DNA of 33,546 nucleotides from Paulinella micropora (taxonomy: Eukaryota; Cercozoa; Imbricatea; Euglyphida): contig BJOX01000137.1 in NCBI GenBank assembly GCA_009731375.1, positions 184,056 to 217,601 of the forward strand, in the 5' to 3' direction. The notes under the pieces were generated by a model. It had not been told where the DNA came from, made no database searches, and was given only the letters and a program-made list of their open reading frames with translations. Position numbers and translations under genes: made by a program. Numbering within the stretch: the stretch's first letter is position 1; every line of letters begins with the position of its first letter. Below, piece by piece: positions 25,724-33,546 of the stretch.

Positions 25724-25983
25724 GGCTGTTGTTGTTGTTCTTGTTGTTCTTGTTTCTGTTAAATTACTAGGGTGTGCTGGTGGCAATGCCCTCTTAATCT
25801 GTTTCGTGCTTGTGGGGCGTTGTTGTTGTTGCGTTTATGATGATGATAATGATGATGATAATGATGATGATGATCATGATCATGATCATGATCATCATCA
25901 TCATCATGATTCTGTTTTAGGTGATGATTATTTCTATCATTTGCTTACTCGATCCTATACCATCGCCATGACTCTAGCTGCCG
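25449..25983 (+). repeat. five-unit degenerate tandem array of an exon-like segment
   Basis: Units begin at about 25449, 25546, 25637, 25771 and 25921. Four of the five follow an acceptor-like TAG (ACTAG three times, TTTTAG before the last); the first follows GAG. Each continues with a G(G)TGTG/GGTGAT start, a TC(A/T)TTTGCT- or ATCTGC-like core and a GTG(A)T(T/C)GTGG tail, then a GTT/GAT triplet tract. Three of the first four can be read as hydrophobic peptides (GVIVAITIICCVIVALLLL, GVLVAVPIICSVIVAWLLL). The last unit coincides with the best candidate exon. The array looks like repeated duplication of an exon border plus its microsatellite intron. Confidence 0.6.
25921..25983 (+). CDS. candidate exon 1 of a multi-pass membrane protein gene
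   Basis: This 63-base segment is bounded by TTTTAG before 25921 and GTAAGC after 25983. Read with two leading bases it encodes DDYFYHLLTRSYTIAMTLAA and ends with one spare base. The next candidate exon starts with two bases, so the junction is in phase and completes a hydrophobic segment (TIAMTLAA joined to VILALQYWV). No upstream start exon is recognised. The protein family is not recognised. Confidence 0.4.
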
Positions 25984-26159
25984 GTAAGCAGCTCTTGAGA
26001 TGTTCCTACGCAACGATTTCAAGCAATTAGTTATTAGTCAACATTTTCAATATTTTTTTCCAGACCGTGTGTCGCGGCTTGTTAGAAAGCTCTTGGTAAG
26101 AGCTTCCAAACGAGCCACTGCACAAGCCATGACGACGAGAGTAAGCTGAACGAAGCATT

Positions 26160-26365
26160 TGAAGCCCTTGCTGATGCAGTTAGGAACTAGGGACATCTCA
26201 TGTAGTGAGGCGGGTTCCGGGTCAGGGAGGCAGTAGTGAGGTAATGCGGGTGCAAAAGGACACAATGAGGCGAGGACTACACAGTAGTGAGGCAAGGATA
26301 GGTAAACTCGAGGCAGTAGTGAGCTCAATATGCACGCAGGTACAAAAAGACACTAGTGGGTGCAA
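26160..26365. repeat. degenerate minisatellite (CAGTAGTGAGGCAAGG-type), block 1
   Basis: Variants of GCAGTAGTGAGG followed by CAAGGA(C/T) and AGGTACAAAAAG recur every 25-35 bases. The same unit reappears at 27520-27640, on the other side of a 1.1-kb triplet tract. Confidence 0.7.
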
Positions 26366-26379
26366 CAAAAAGATAATAG

Positions 26380-26965
26380 TACTATTATTATTATTATTAG
26401 GAGGAGGAGGAGCAGGAGCAGGAGCAGGAGGAGCAGAAGAAGAAGAAGAAGAAGAAGAAGAAGAAGAAGAAGAAGAAGAAGAAGAAGAAGAAGAAGAAGA
26501 AGAAGAAGAAGAAGGAGGAGGAGGAGGAGGAGGAGGAGGAGAAAGAGGAGGAGGAGAAGGAGAAGGAGAAGGAGGAGGAGGAGGAGGAGGAGGAGAAGAA
26601 GAAGAAGAAGAAGAAGAAGAAGAAGAAGAAGAAGAAGAAGAAGAAGAAAAGCAGGAAGAGGAGGAGGAGAGGGAGGAGGAGGAGGAGGAGGAGGGGGAAG
26701 AAGAAGAAGAAGAAAAGAAGAAGAAGAAGAAGAAGTAGTAGAAGAAGAAGAAGAAGAAGAAGAAGAAGAAGAAGAAGAAAAAGAAGAAGAAGAAAAAGAA
26801 GAAGAAAAAGAAGAAGAAGTAGAAGAGTAGTAGTAGTAGTAGTAGTAGTAGGAGGAGGAGGAGGAGGAGTAGTAGGAATAATAATAATAATAATAATAAT
26901 AATAGTAGTAGTAGTAGTAGTAGTAGTACTAGTAGTAGCAGTACTAGTAGTACTAGTACTAGTAC

Positions 26966-27004
<39 letters not shown>

Positions 27005-27106
27005 GAGGAGGAGGAGGAGGAGAAGAAGAAGAAGAAGAAGAAGAAGAAGAAGAAGAAGAAGAAGAAGAAGAACTTCAGCAGCAACAGCAGCAGTATATAT
27101 ACTTCC

Positions 27107-27159
<53 letters not shown>

Positions 27160-27238
27160 NNNNNNNNNNNNNNNNNNNNNNNNNNNNNNNNNNNNNNNNN
27201 NNNNNNNNNNNNNNNNNNNNNNNNNNNNNNNNNNNNNN
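26380..27238. repeat. GAA/GGA/GTA triplet tract, poly-T run and gap
   Basis: Blocks of GAA, GGA, GTA, AAT and ACT triplets run to about 27080. A run of about 50 T (27108-27159) leads into 79 uncalled bases (27160-27238). Frames here are poly-Glu, poly-Arg or poly-Ser/Leu and carry no information. Confidence 0.95.
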
Positions 27239-27519
27239 ACATATATATATATTTGTTAATTCCATATATATTTATTATTATTGTTATTACTATTTTATTA
27301 TTATTATATTATTATTATTATTATTATTTTATTTTATTTTAATATTTTTAATCTAAGTCATTTTATTTTAATACTTTAATATTTTGATAATTTCTCATTA
27401 CCTTTAATAACTTGAGACGTAGGTCACCATCTAGTTAAATCAATAGCTCTTGAGCTAACGATTTGTATGGATAGACCAGAGGTTAAATTGTTAACTTCAT
27501 TAAACCGAAGGCCTAGGCC
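27239..27519. other. AT-rich spacer, no gene seen
   Basis: TTA/ATT-rich to about 27400, then a short balanced stretch. No ORF or splice-bounded segment is convincing. Confidence 0.4.
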
Positions 27520-27640
27520 TAGTAGTAGTAAGGCAAGGACAGGAACAAAAAGGCAATAGTGAGGCACGGACGAGGTACAAAAGGGTAGCAGTGAGGCAGA
27601 GGGTTCCATCTATCGTACATACGAGTAGTGAGGCAGAGGG
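27520..27640. repeat. degenerate minisatellite, block 2
   Basis: The units are AGTAGTAAGGCAAGGACAGG, CAATAGTGAGGCACGGAC, GCAGTGAGGCAGAGGGTT and AGTAGTGAGGCAGAGGGTT, matching the block at 26160-26365. Confidence 0.75.
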
Positions 27641-27671
27641 TTGCATTATGGTTATACTCTTGCTTATGCAG

Positions 27672-27729
27672 TGGTGATTCTCGCGCTGCAGTATTGGGTC
27701 ACTACTGAGGATATGTGCAAATTTGTCAG
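27672..27729 (+). CDS. candidate exon 2 of the membrane protein gene
   Basis: 58 bases lie between CTTATGCAG and GTCGAC. After two leading bases the frame reads VILALQYWVTTEDMCKFV and leaves two bases (AG). The following exon begins with one base, so the phase fits. It encodes the second half of a predicted transmembrane helix and a polar loop with one Cys. The donor (CAG|GTCGAC) is weak. Confidence 0.4.
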
Positions 27730-27737
27730 GTCGACCC

Positions 27738-27741
27738 CTTT

Positions 27742-27784
<43 letters not shown>

Positions 27785-27976
27785 CTCGTTCTTTTTTCAA
27801 TGCTGCCTTTATTTTTAGCAATATCTCTACATGTGTGTTATAAAGCAAAACAGTAGGTTTCTTCTACACAAGCGCCTTCGCCGGCCTCTATGCGTTTTTG
27901 TCCGTGCGTCTGTCCATGGCCCGTTCGCTTCATTCCACGTACGCATCTCAACACTTCCCTCCCTCTCCCTCCCTCC

Positions 27977-28020
<44 letters not shown>

Positions 28021-28032
28021 GTAATATCCATT

Positions 28033-28097
<65 letters not shown>

Positions 28098-28148
28098 TCT
28101 GTGCGTCTCTCCACCGCCCGTTCGCTACAGGCCACTTACACATCTCAA

Positions 28149-28225
<77 letters not shown>

Positions 28226-28240
28226 ATGTATATATGTCTC
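27738..28240. repeat. CTTT, CT and AT microsatellites within a presumed intron
   Basis: (CTTT)n at 27738-27785, CT/AT blocks at 27960-28095 and (CT)n at 28150-28222. Two similar non-repeat fragments, GTCTGTCCATGGCCCGTTCGCT at about 27908 and GTGCGTCTCTCCACCGCCCGTTCGCT at about 28098, mark a duplicated unit. Confidence 0.85.
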
Positions 28241-28246
28241 TTCGCA

Positions 28247-28432
28247 GTGTGGTGGCCAAGTCTAACGTTGTGTGGGCATCACTTACATCGCAATCAATCT
28301 ATCTAATATTTTTTGTGTATAGTTCGGTAGAAAGGCCTTGTGTAGCTATCATCCACACGGCAATCAACGCGGTGATCTTGGGATTGCAATTGTTCGCTTT
28401 CGTCATGATCTATACCAGCAACGGCAACTTGG
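28247..28432 (+). CDS. candidate exon 3 of the membrane protein gene, running into a gap
   Basis: It follows TCTCTTCGCAG. After one leading base the frame stays open for about 61 codons to the gap at 28433. It reads VVAKSNVVWASL, a hydrophobic SIYLIFFVYSS stretch, then PCVAIIHTAINAVILGLQLF and AFVMIYTSNGNL, so one or two membrane segments. There are no microsatellite letters in the coding stretch. The 3' border is hidden by ten uncalled bases followed by a C run. Confidence 0.45.
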
Positions 28433-28480
28433 NNNNNNNNNNCCCCCCCCCCCCCCCCTCTCTCTCTCTCTCTCGTTCAG

Positions 28481-28574
28481 GTTCCGCACGGAGACAGAGT
28501 GGCGTGTGTCAATGATGTAAACTATGTAGACTTAATCACTGGAGCAATCTTCATGGTCATCGACTTCGTCACCG
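28481..28574 (+). CDS. candidate exon 4 of the membrane protein gene
   Basis: It follows CTCTCGTTCAG. In frame it reads VPHGDRVACVNDVNYVDLIT and GAIFMVIDFVT, and it ends with a single G before GTAGCT. The next candidate exon begins with two bases, giving an in-phase Gly codon and a continuous hydrophobic stretch. The linkage to exon 3 cannot be tested because of the gap. Confidence 0.45.
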
Positions 28575-28599
28575 GTAGCTTTCTTATTATTATTATCCC

Positions 28600-28987
28600 T
28601 GAAAGGTGTTGGGAATCGGGGCTGGGGGTTGTAGGGGGAGGGAGCAACTGAAATTTGTGTACACTCACCCCCAACCCCCACAACCCCGCCCGTAATTTGC
28701 ACCTGCATCGGCATTAGTCTTGGTTGGTGGCGGCCAGGAGGAGTTGGGGGGCTCGTACTTGCAGGGTGGCTATCCCCAGACTCGATGTTGATGCTGATAT
28801 AGATTTTTGGGAGTCATGCAAACATTTGCATTAGATCTAGAGGAGTGTTCTGAATGCCAAACTTTTGTGTGTGTGTGTGTGGAGTTTTTTGGGTTTTGAA
28901 GCTGACATTTTTCAGTAGATAGAGACCGAATTCCAAGCAACAACAAGAACAACAAAGAAACAAAGAAACAACAACAACAACCACAAC

Positions 28988-29021
<34 letters not shown>

Positions 29022-29690
29022 NNNNNNNNNNAAAAAAAAAAAAAAAAAAAAAAAAACATTTTTCTTAGATTTCGGTCTCTACTATCCATTGTAAAAAAAT
29101 TGGGCTCCTTTTTTTGTGGTTATTACTATTATCCCTTAAATGTGTTGGGAGTAGGGGGTGGGGGTTCTAGGGGGAGGGGAATATGAAAATTGTGCACCCC
29201 CCACCCCCACCCCCGCAAATCGGCACCGCTCATCAGTACATCATGGTTTGTGGCAACCAGGAGTTGGGGGCTCATACTTGCAGGGTGGTTAGCCCCAGAC
29301 TCGATTTCGATGCTGACATGGTTTCTTCGGAATTGTTTCTTTGGAATCATGCAAATATTTGCCTTAGGGGAGTGTCCTGACAGCCAAAGTTCCTCCTTTC
29401 CCAAAAAAAATCCCCCCCCCCCCAACCGGCCCTTAAAAAAAATTAATTTTTGAAGCCAAAATTTGGACAGTAGATAGCAAGACCGAGTGTTGATTCGGTC
29501 AAATATCTACTGTGAAAGTTTTGTCTCCATTTTGTGTGTGCGTATGTGTGTGTTTTTGTTTTCCTCTATGTTGGGGAATCATACTTGCAAGATGTCAAGC
29601 CAGGGTCCTTGTCATTGTTTACATGGTTTTTTTTGGAATTCATGCAAATATTTGCGTAAGGGCAGTGTCGTGAAAATGCCGAAATTCCTC
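28600..29690 (+). repeat. three diverged copies of a roughly 250-base interspersed unit
   Basis: Copy 1 at about 28605-28870, copy 2 at about 29135-29400 and a partial copy 3 at about 29568-29690 share several blocks: GTGTTGGGA...GGGGGTT, GGAG(GA)GTTGGGGGCTC, ATACTTGCAGGGTGG, CCCCAGACTCGAT, and CATGCAAA(C/T)ATTTGC near the end. All are in the same orientation. A poly-A run with a ten-base gap (28988-29056) lies between copies 1 and 2. Confidence 0.75.
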
Positions 29691-30155
29691 TTGTTTTGGC
29701 AGTTTTGCCGGCACCTCCCCCCGCAATATGCGTTCCCTGTCGAATGGAAAAGGGGGTTCCGGGGAAATCCCAGCCCCGCAATACGTGTACCCAAGCGAAT
29801 CAGCCGGCATTTGGTACAATTTGGCATTTTGGCATTCAGGACAAACGCCGAACTCAATTATTTTTGAATGTTCGTTTGAGGGCACCACGAGGAGGTTGAG
29901 GCTGACGTTTGGGCCTGACATAATCATCATCATGACCGCACCCAAGAGACAAAAACCCCCAACTTTGATGCTTCTCCCACATCAATCGGTAGTGATGTAG
30001 CAACACGGAAGCTATAACATATGTAAACATACATGAACATGTACAGCATATATGCATGTGATGTATCTGTTGCAGATTCTGTGTTCTTTGTGTACAAACT
30101 GTCTAAGATTATGTATTTACGCATGTATATGTGAATTTATTGTCTCTGTTAACAG
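29691..30155. other. non-repeat spacer, presumed intron
   Basis: No gene is seen. It includes a CCCCGCAATA...GTTCC segment found twice (about 29716 and 29774) and a short ATC triplet tract at 29920. Confidence 0.4.
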
Positions 30156-30250
30156 GTTTCACATTGCTGGGCTTATTTTTGTTCCTTGTGTACAAACTGC
30201 CCGAGTGGGCGTCACAGCATTCTAGACATGTCACCCGCCGAATTATGAAG
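30156..30250 (+). CDS. candidate exon 5 of the membrane protein gene
   Basis: It is bounded by CTGTTAACAG and AAG|GTAACT, both close to consensus. After two leading bases it reads FTLLGLFLFLVYKLPEWASQ and HSRHVTRRIMK, a membrane helix followed by a basic cytosolic-type loop. It ends on a codon boundary and is in phase with exons 4 and 6. Confidence 0.5.
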
Positions 30251-31015
<765 letters not shown>

Positions 31016-31087
31016 GCTGCGTTGATCAGCCATTCCGCCACGTTCACCCTTTTGATTATCGCTATCTGCAGCAGCTTCTCCACATAA
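31016..31087 (+). CDS. candidate exon 6 of the membrane protein gene, ending in TAA
   Basis: It follows CACTGTTTCTCAG and begins on a codon boundary, matching exon 5. It reads AALISHSATFTLLIIAIC, then SSFST and TAA at 31085-31087. Six bases past the stop lies a consensus donor, GTACGTGAG. Either the gene ends here, or the TAA is a lesion in an exon that once continued to the donor. The duplicated islands downstream read through the corresponding position. Confidence 0.4.
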   Translation, partial: AALISHSATFTLLIIAICSSFST

Positions 31088-31120
31088 ATCGGGTACGTGA
31101 GCCACCATGTCGTCCTTGTG

Positions 31121-31155
<35 letters not shown>

Positions 31156-31266
31156 GCTTGCTTTCTTGCTTTCTTGCTTTCTTGCTTTCTTGCTTTCTTG
31201 CTTTCTTTCCTTTCTTTCCTTTCTTTCTTTCCTTGAAAAAAGGCTTTCCTTTCTTTCCTTTCTTTC

Positions 31267-31317
<51 letters not shown>

Positions 31318-31361
31318 GCTATCGCTGTCGGCAGCGCTGTGTCCATGCAACTTGGGTCAGC

Positions 31362-31404
<43 letters not shown>

Positions 31405-31452
31405 GCTTGCTTTCTTGCTTTCTTGCTTTCTTGCTTTCTTGTTTTCTTGTTT

Positions 31453-31488
<36 letters not shown>

Positions 31489-31772
31489 GCTTACTTGCTT
31501 TCTTGCTTTCTTTCTTTCCTTTCTTTCTTTCTTTCTTTCTTTCTTTCCTTCTTGCTATCGCTATCGGCAGCGCTGTGTTTATCAACTTGGGTCAGACTTT
31601 TTTTCTTTCTCTCTTTTTCTTTCTCTCTCTCTCTCTATCTCTCTCTCTCTTCTCTCTCTCTCTCGCTCTCTCGCTCTCTCTCTCTCTCTGTGTCTCTCTC
31701 TCTCTCTCTTGTTCCTTCTTTCTGCAATTCCATCACTATCACCAGAACCGTTTCCACGGATCAGTCTCCCGG

Positions 31773-31808
<36 letters not shown>

Positions 31809-32295
31809 TTTTTTTTTTTCCTTCCTTCCTTATCTCTTTCCTTCTTTCTCTCCTTCTTTCTCTCTTCCTTTCTCTCTTTCTCTCTTTCTTTCTTGCCTTC
31901 TTTCTTTCTTTATTGCCTTCTTTCTTTCTTTCTTGCCTTCTTTTTTTCCTTCTTTCCTTCCTTTTTTCCTCCCTCCTTTCTTTCTTTCTTTACTTTCTTT
32001 CTTCTTCCTTGCTTGCTTTGCGGGTACGATCAACCTGGCCATTAACAGCTTTTTTTTTTTCCTTTCTATCTCTTTCTGTTTTCTCTTTCTTTCTTTTGCA
32101 GTATTGATATTTTGTAGCGCAACGAACCAAACCATCAATGGGTTATCTTTTTTCTTTCCCCTTTTTTTCTTGCAGTGTCTACATCGGTATCCCGGGAGCC
32201 ATGAATCAGGCCAGGAATAGCTTATATATATCTTTACTTCTTTCTCCGTCTTTCTCCTTCTTTGTCTTTCCTTCTTCCTTTTTTTGCTCTTGCAG
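31088..32295 (+). repeat. array of small exon-like islands in CTTT microsatellite
   Basis: Short non-repeat islands punctuate a pyrimidine tract at about 31318-31360, 31554-31597, 31727-31772, 32016-32050, 32101-32147 and 32176-32221. The first two are nearly identical (GCTATCGCT(G/A)TCGGCAGCGCTGTG) and resemble the 3' part of candidate exon 6. Those at 32101 and 32176 follow TTTTGCAG or CTTGCAG. The island peptides (AIAIGSAVFINLGQ, VYIGIPGAMNQARNS) share a hydrophobic-Gly-x-x-x-hydrophobic look. The array suggests repeated duplication of exon plus intron repeat. Confidence 0.55.
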
Positions 32296-32388
32296 GCTCT
32301 ACTTGGGCATAGTGTTCCCCATCACCATGACCATCAACTGCTTAGCGGTGTGGTACTGCTACGGCGCATTGACCATGAGACTGGACAG
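32296..32388 (+). CDS. candidate exon, last island of the array
   Basis: It follows CTCTTGCAG. After one leading base it reads LYLGIVFPITMTINCLAVWY, then CYGALTMRLDRPD, where a GTGCGAG donor-like site is possible, or further into a CT tract. The hydrophobic stretch is a good membrane helix. The one-base start phase fits the two-base end that candidate exon 6 would have if it continued to its GTACGTGAG donor. Confidence 0.35.
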
Positions 32389-32404
32389 ACCTGACGTGCG
32401 AGTA

Positions 32405-32416
32405 GCGGTCTCCAAG

Positions 32417-32483
<67 letters not shown>

Positions 32484-32690
32484 GCACGAACTCATGCAGT
32501 TCTTCTTCTTCTTCCTCTCCTTCTTCTTCTTCTTCTTCTTCTTCTTCTTCTTCTTCTTCTTCTTCTTCATCATCATCATCATCATCATCATCTTCTTCTT
32601 CCTCTTCTTCTTCCCCCTCTTCTTCCTCTTCCTTTCCTCGCTCCAGCACGCATCTTGATTTCCTGTCCTTTTCCTCTAGACTCGGCCTGA
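32405..32690. repeat. CT, CA and CTT/CAT microsatellites
   Basis: (CT)n to 32452, (CA)n to 32487, then (CTT)n and (CAT)n to about 32640. No coding sense. Confidence 0.9.
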
Positions 32691-32778
32691 CGTTGAGGTG
32701 GTAGCAACGAGCTCAAGGAGAATGACTTGAAGAGCCATGAAGAAGACTGCGACAGCGGACACAGCAACGCCAGGGTCC

Positions 32779-32862
<84 letters not shown>

Positions 32863-33062
32863 CAATGAAGTGGACTGCCGAAGCGGAGGTACATGCATAC
32901 ATACACACATGCATATATACATAGGTTATTACCACACAAGGTGACTTGCAGCAGTCTGACTTGCAGCATTCGGACATGGCCACCACGTTGGAAGCCGGGC
33001 CGGCAGCACTGGCAATCGCCACCGTGGTGGAAGCCGGGCCGGCCGACCTGCCAGTGCTGCGG
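32691..33062. other. unique sequence with (TAG)n, a direct repeat and a 12-base inverted repeat
   Basis: (GTA)n fills 32780-32863. At about 32980-33043 the segment GGAAGCCGGGCCGGC occurs twice. GCAGCACTGGCA (33003-33014) and TGCCAGTGCTGC (33049-33060) are exact complements. No gene is assigned. Confidence 0.6.
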
Positions 33063-33115
33063 TTCCCTCTTCTCAACACATCATCATCATTCTCATCCTC
33101 CTCCTCTTCCTCACT

Positions 33116-33159
<44 letters not shown>

Positions 33160-33162
33160 ACA

Positions 33163-33195
<33 letters not shown>

Positions 33196-33257
33196 TACAT
33201 ACAAACATACATACACACATACATGCATACTTATCATCATCATTCTCGTCCTCCTTC

Positions 33258-33296
<39 letters not shown>

Positions 33297-33511
33297 TCCT
33301 CCTCCTCCTCCTCCTCCTCCTGCTCCTGCTCCTCTCTTATCAAGTGGCCCCGAGCACATTTCGGGGCAACTTGAGGGAAAGACGGGACACGAGATGGCGG
33401 GGCAAGTCGAGGGAAAGACAGGACAGGAGCGGGGGCGAGTCGAGGGAAAGACGGGACACGAGGCTGCAATCACCGTGCACCAGGCGCCACAAACACCCAC
33501 CACCCAGGTCT

Positions 33512-33546
<35 letters not shown>
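33063..33546. repeat. CT/CA/CTC microsatellites and a roughly 37-base minisatellite
   Basis: (CT)n and (CA)n run to 33195, then CAT, CT and CTC tracts to 33335. At 33373-33461 the unit GAGGGAAAGACGGGACACGAG occurs three times, separated by GGGGCAAGTC-type spacers. (CT)n continues to the window edge. Confidence 0.85.

Noticed and set aside
26064-26095. Mini-exon between TTTTTTCCAG and GGTAAGAG
   Set aside because: Borders look good, but the candidate exons at 25921 and 27672 already join in phase without it, and inserting 32 bases would break the frame.
26205-27265. Poly-Glu, poly-Arg, poly-Ser/Leu proteins
   Set aside because: Triplet microsatellites; composition follows the repeat unit only.
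29566-30000. Multiple overlapping 65-100 codon ORFs on both strands
   Set aside because: All lie in the interspersed repeat copies and differ between copies in frame.

Overview
This window is a scaffold piece from an animal genome, probably an invertebrate although the taxon cannot be read from it. It carries most of an endogenous Polinton/Maverick (adintovirus-like) element at 1 to about 15.6 kb, next to a host region crowded with microsatellites. The Polinton call rests on four genes that occur together only in this group: an adenovirus-type cysteine protease, an A32-like packaging ATPase, a retrovirus-like (rve) integrase and a protein-primed family B DNA polymerase. The element is AT-rich and gene-dense, with overlapping genes. 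Composition changes near 15.6 kb.

Layout of the element. A long minus-strand block holds the virion genes. Read from right to left these are a trimeric fibre with an S74 chaperone tail, a small membrane protein, an unknown beta-rich protein, the packaging ATPase, a basic core-like protein with an adenain-type cleavage motif, a 54-residue basic protein, a coiled-coil protein, the protease, and a minor-capsid-like protein cut by the left window edge. The major capsid gene is not in view and would be expected off the left edge. A short plus-strand block holds a charged protein and the integrase, joined by a TAATG overlap. A second minus-strand block holds two unknown proteins, a 55-residue Lys-rich protein, the DNA polymerase (its 3' end lost in a 755-base gap), a 109-residue protein and a 71-residue basic protein. 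A leader/promoter-like module occurs three times, each time pointing into the start of a gene or gene group.

The copy looks partly decayed. The fibre has an in-frame TAA, the small membrane protein an in-frame TAG, the polymerase a one-base frameshift, and the gene before the integrase has lost its start. Assembly error or recoding is not excluded.

Host side. From 15.86 to 17.29 kb there is a retrotransposon gag-like ORF with two CCCH fingers and zinc knuckles, but no pol follows. From 18.5 kb on the sequence is dominated by (GA)n, (GATA)n, (TTATG)n, (CTT)n, (CTTT)n and other arrays, with small duplicated islands between them. A 239-codon minus-strand ORF without ATG at 21.77-22.49 kb looks like a non-LTR retrotransposon fragment. 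On the plus strand from 25.9 to 31.1 kb, six short islands with consensus splice borders and mutually compatible phases suggest an unrecognised multi-pass membrane protein gene. Its outer exons appear to have been duplicated in tandem together with their microsatellite introns. No rRNA, tRNA or CRISPR array was found.
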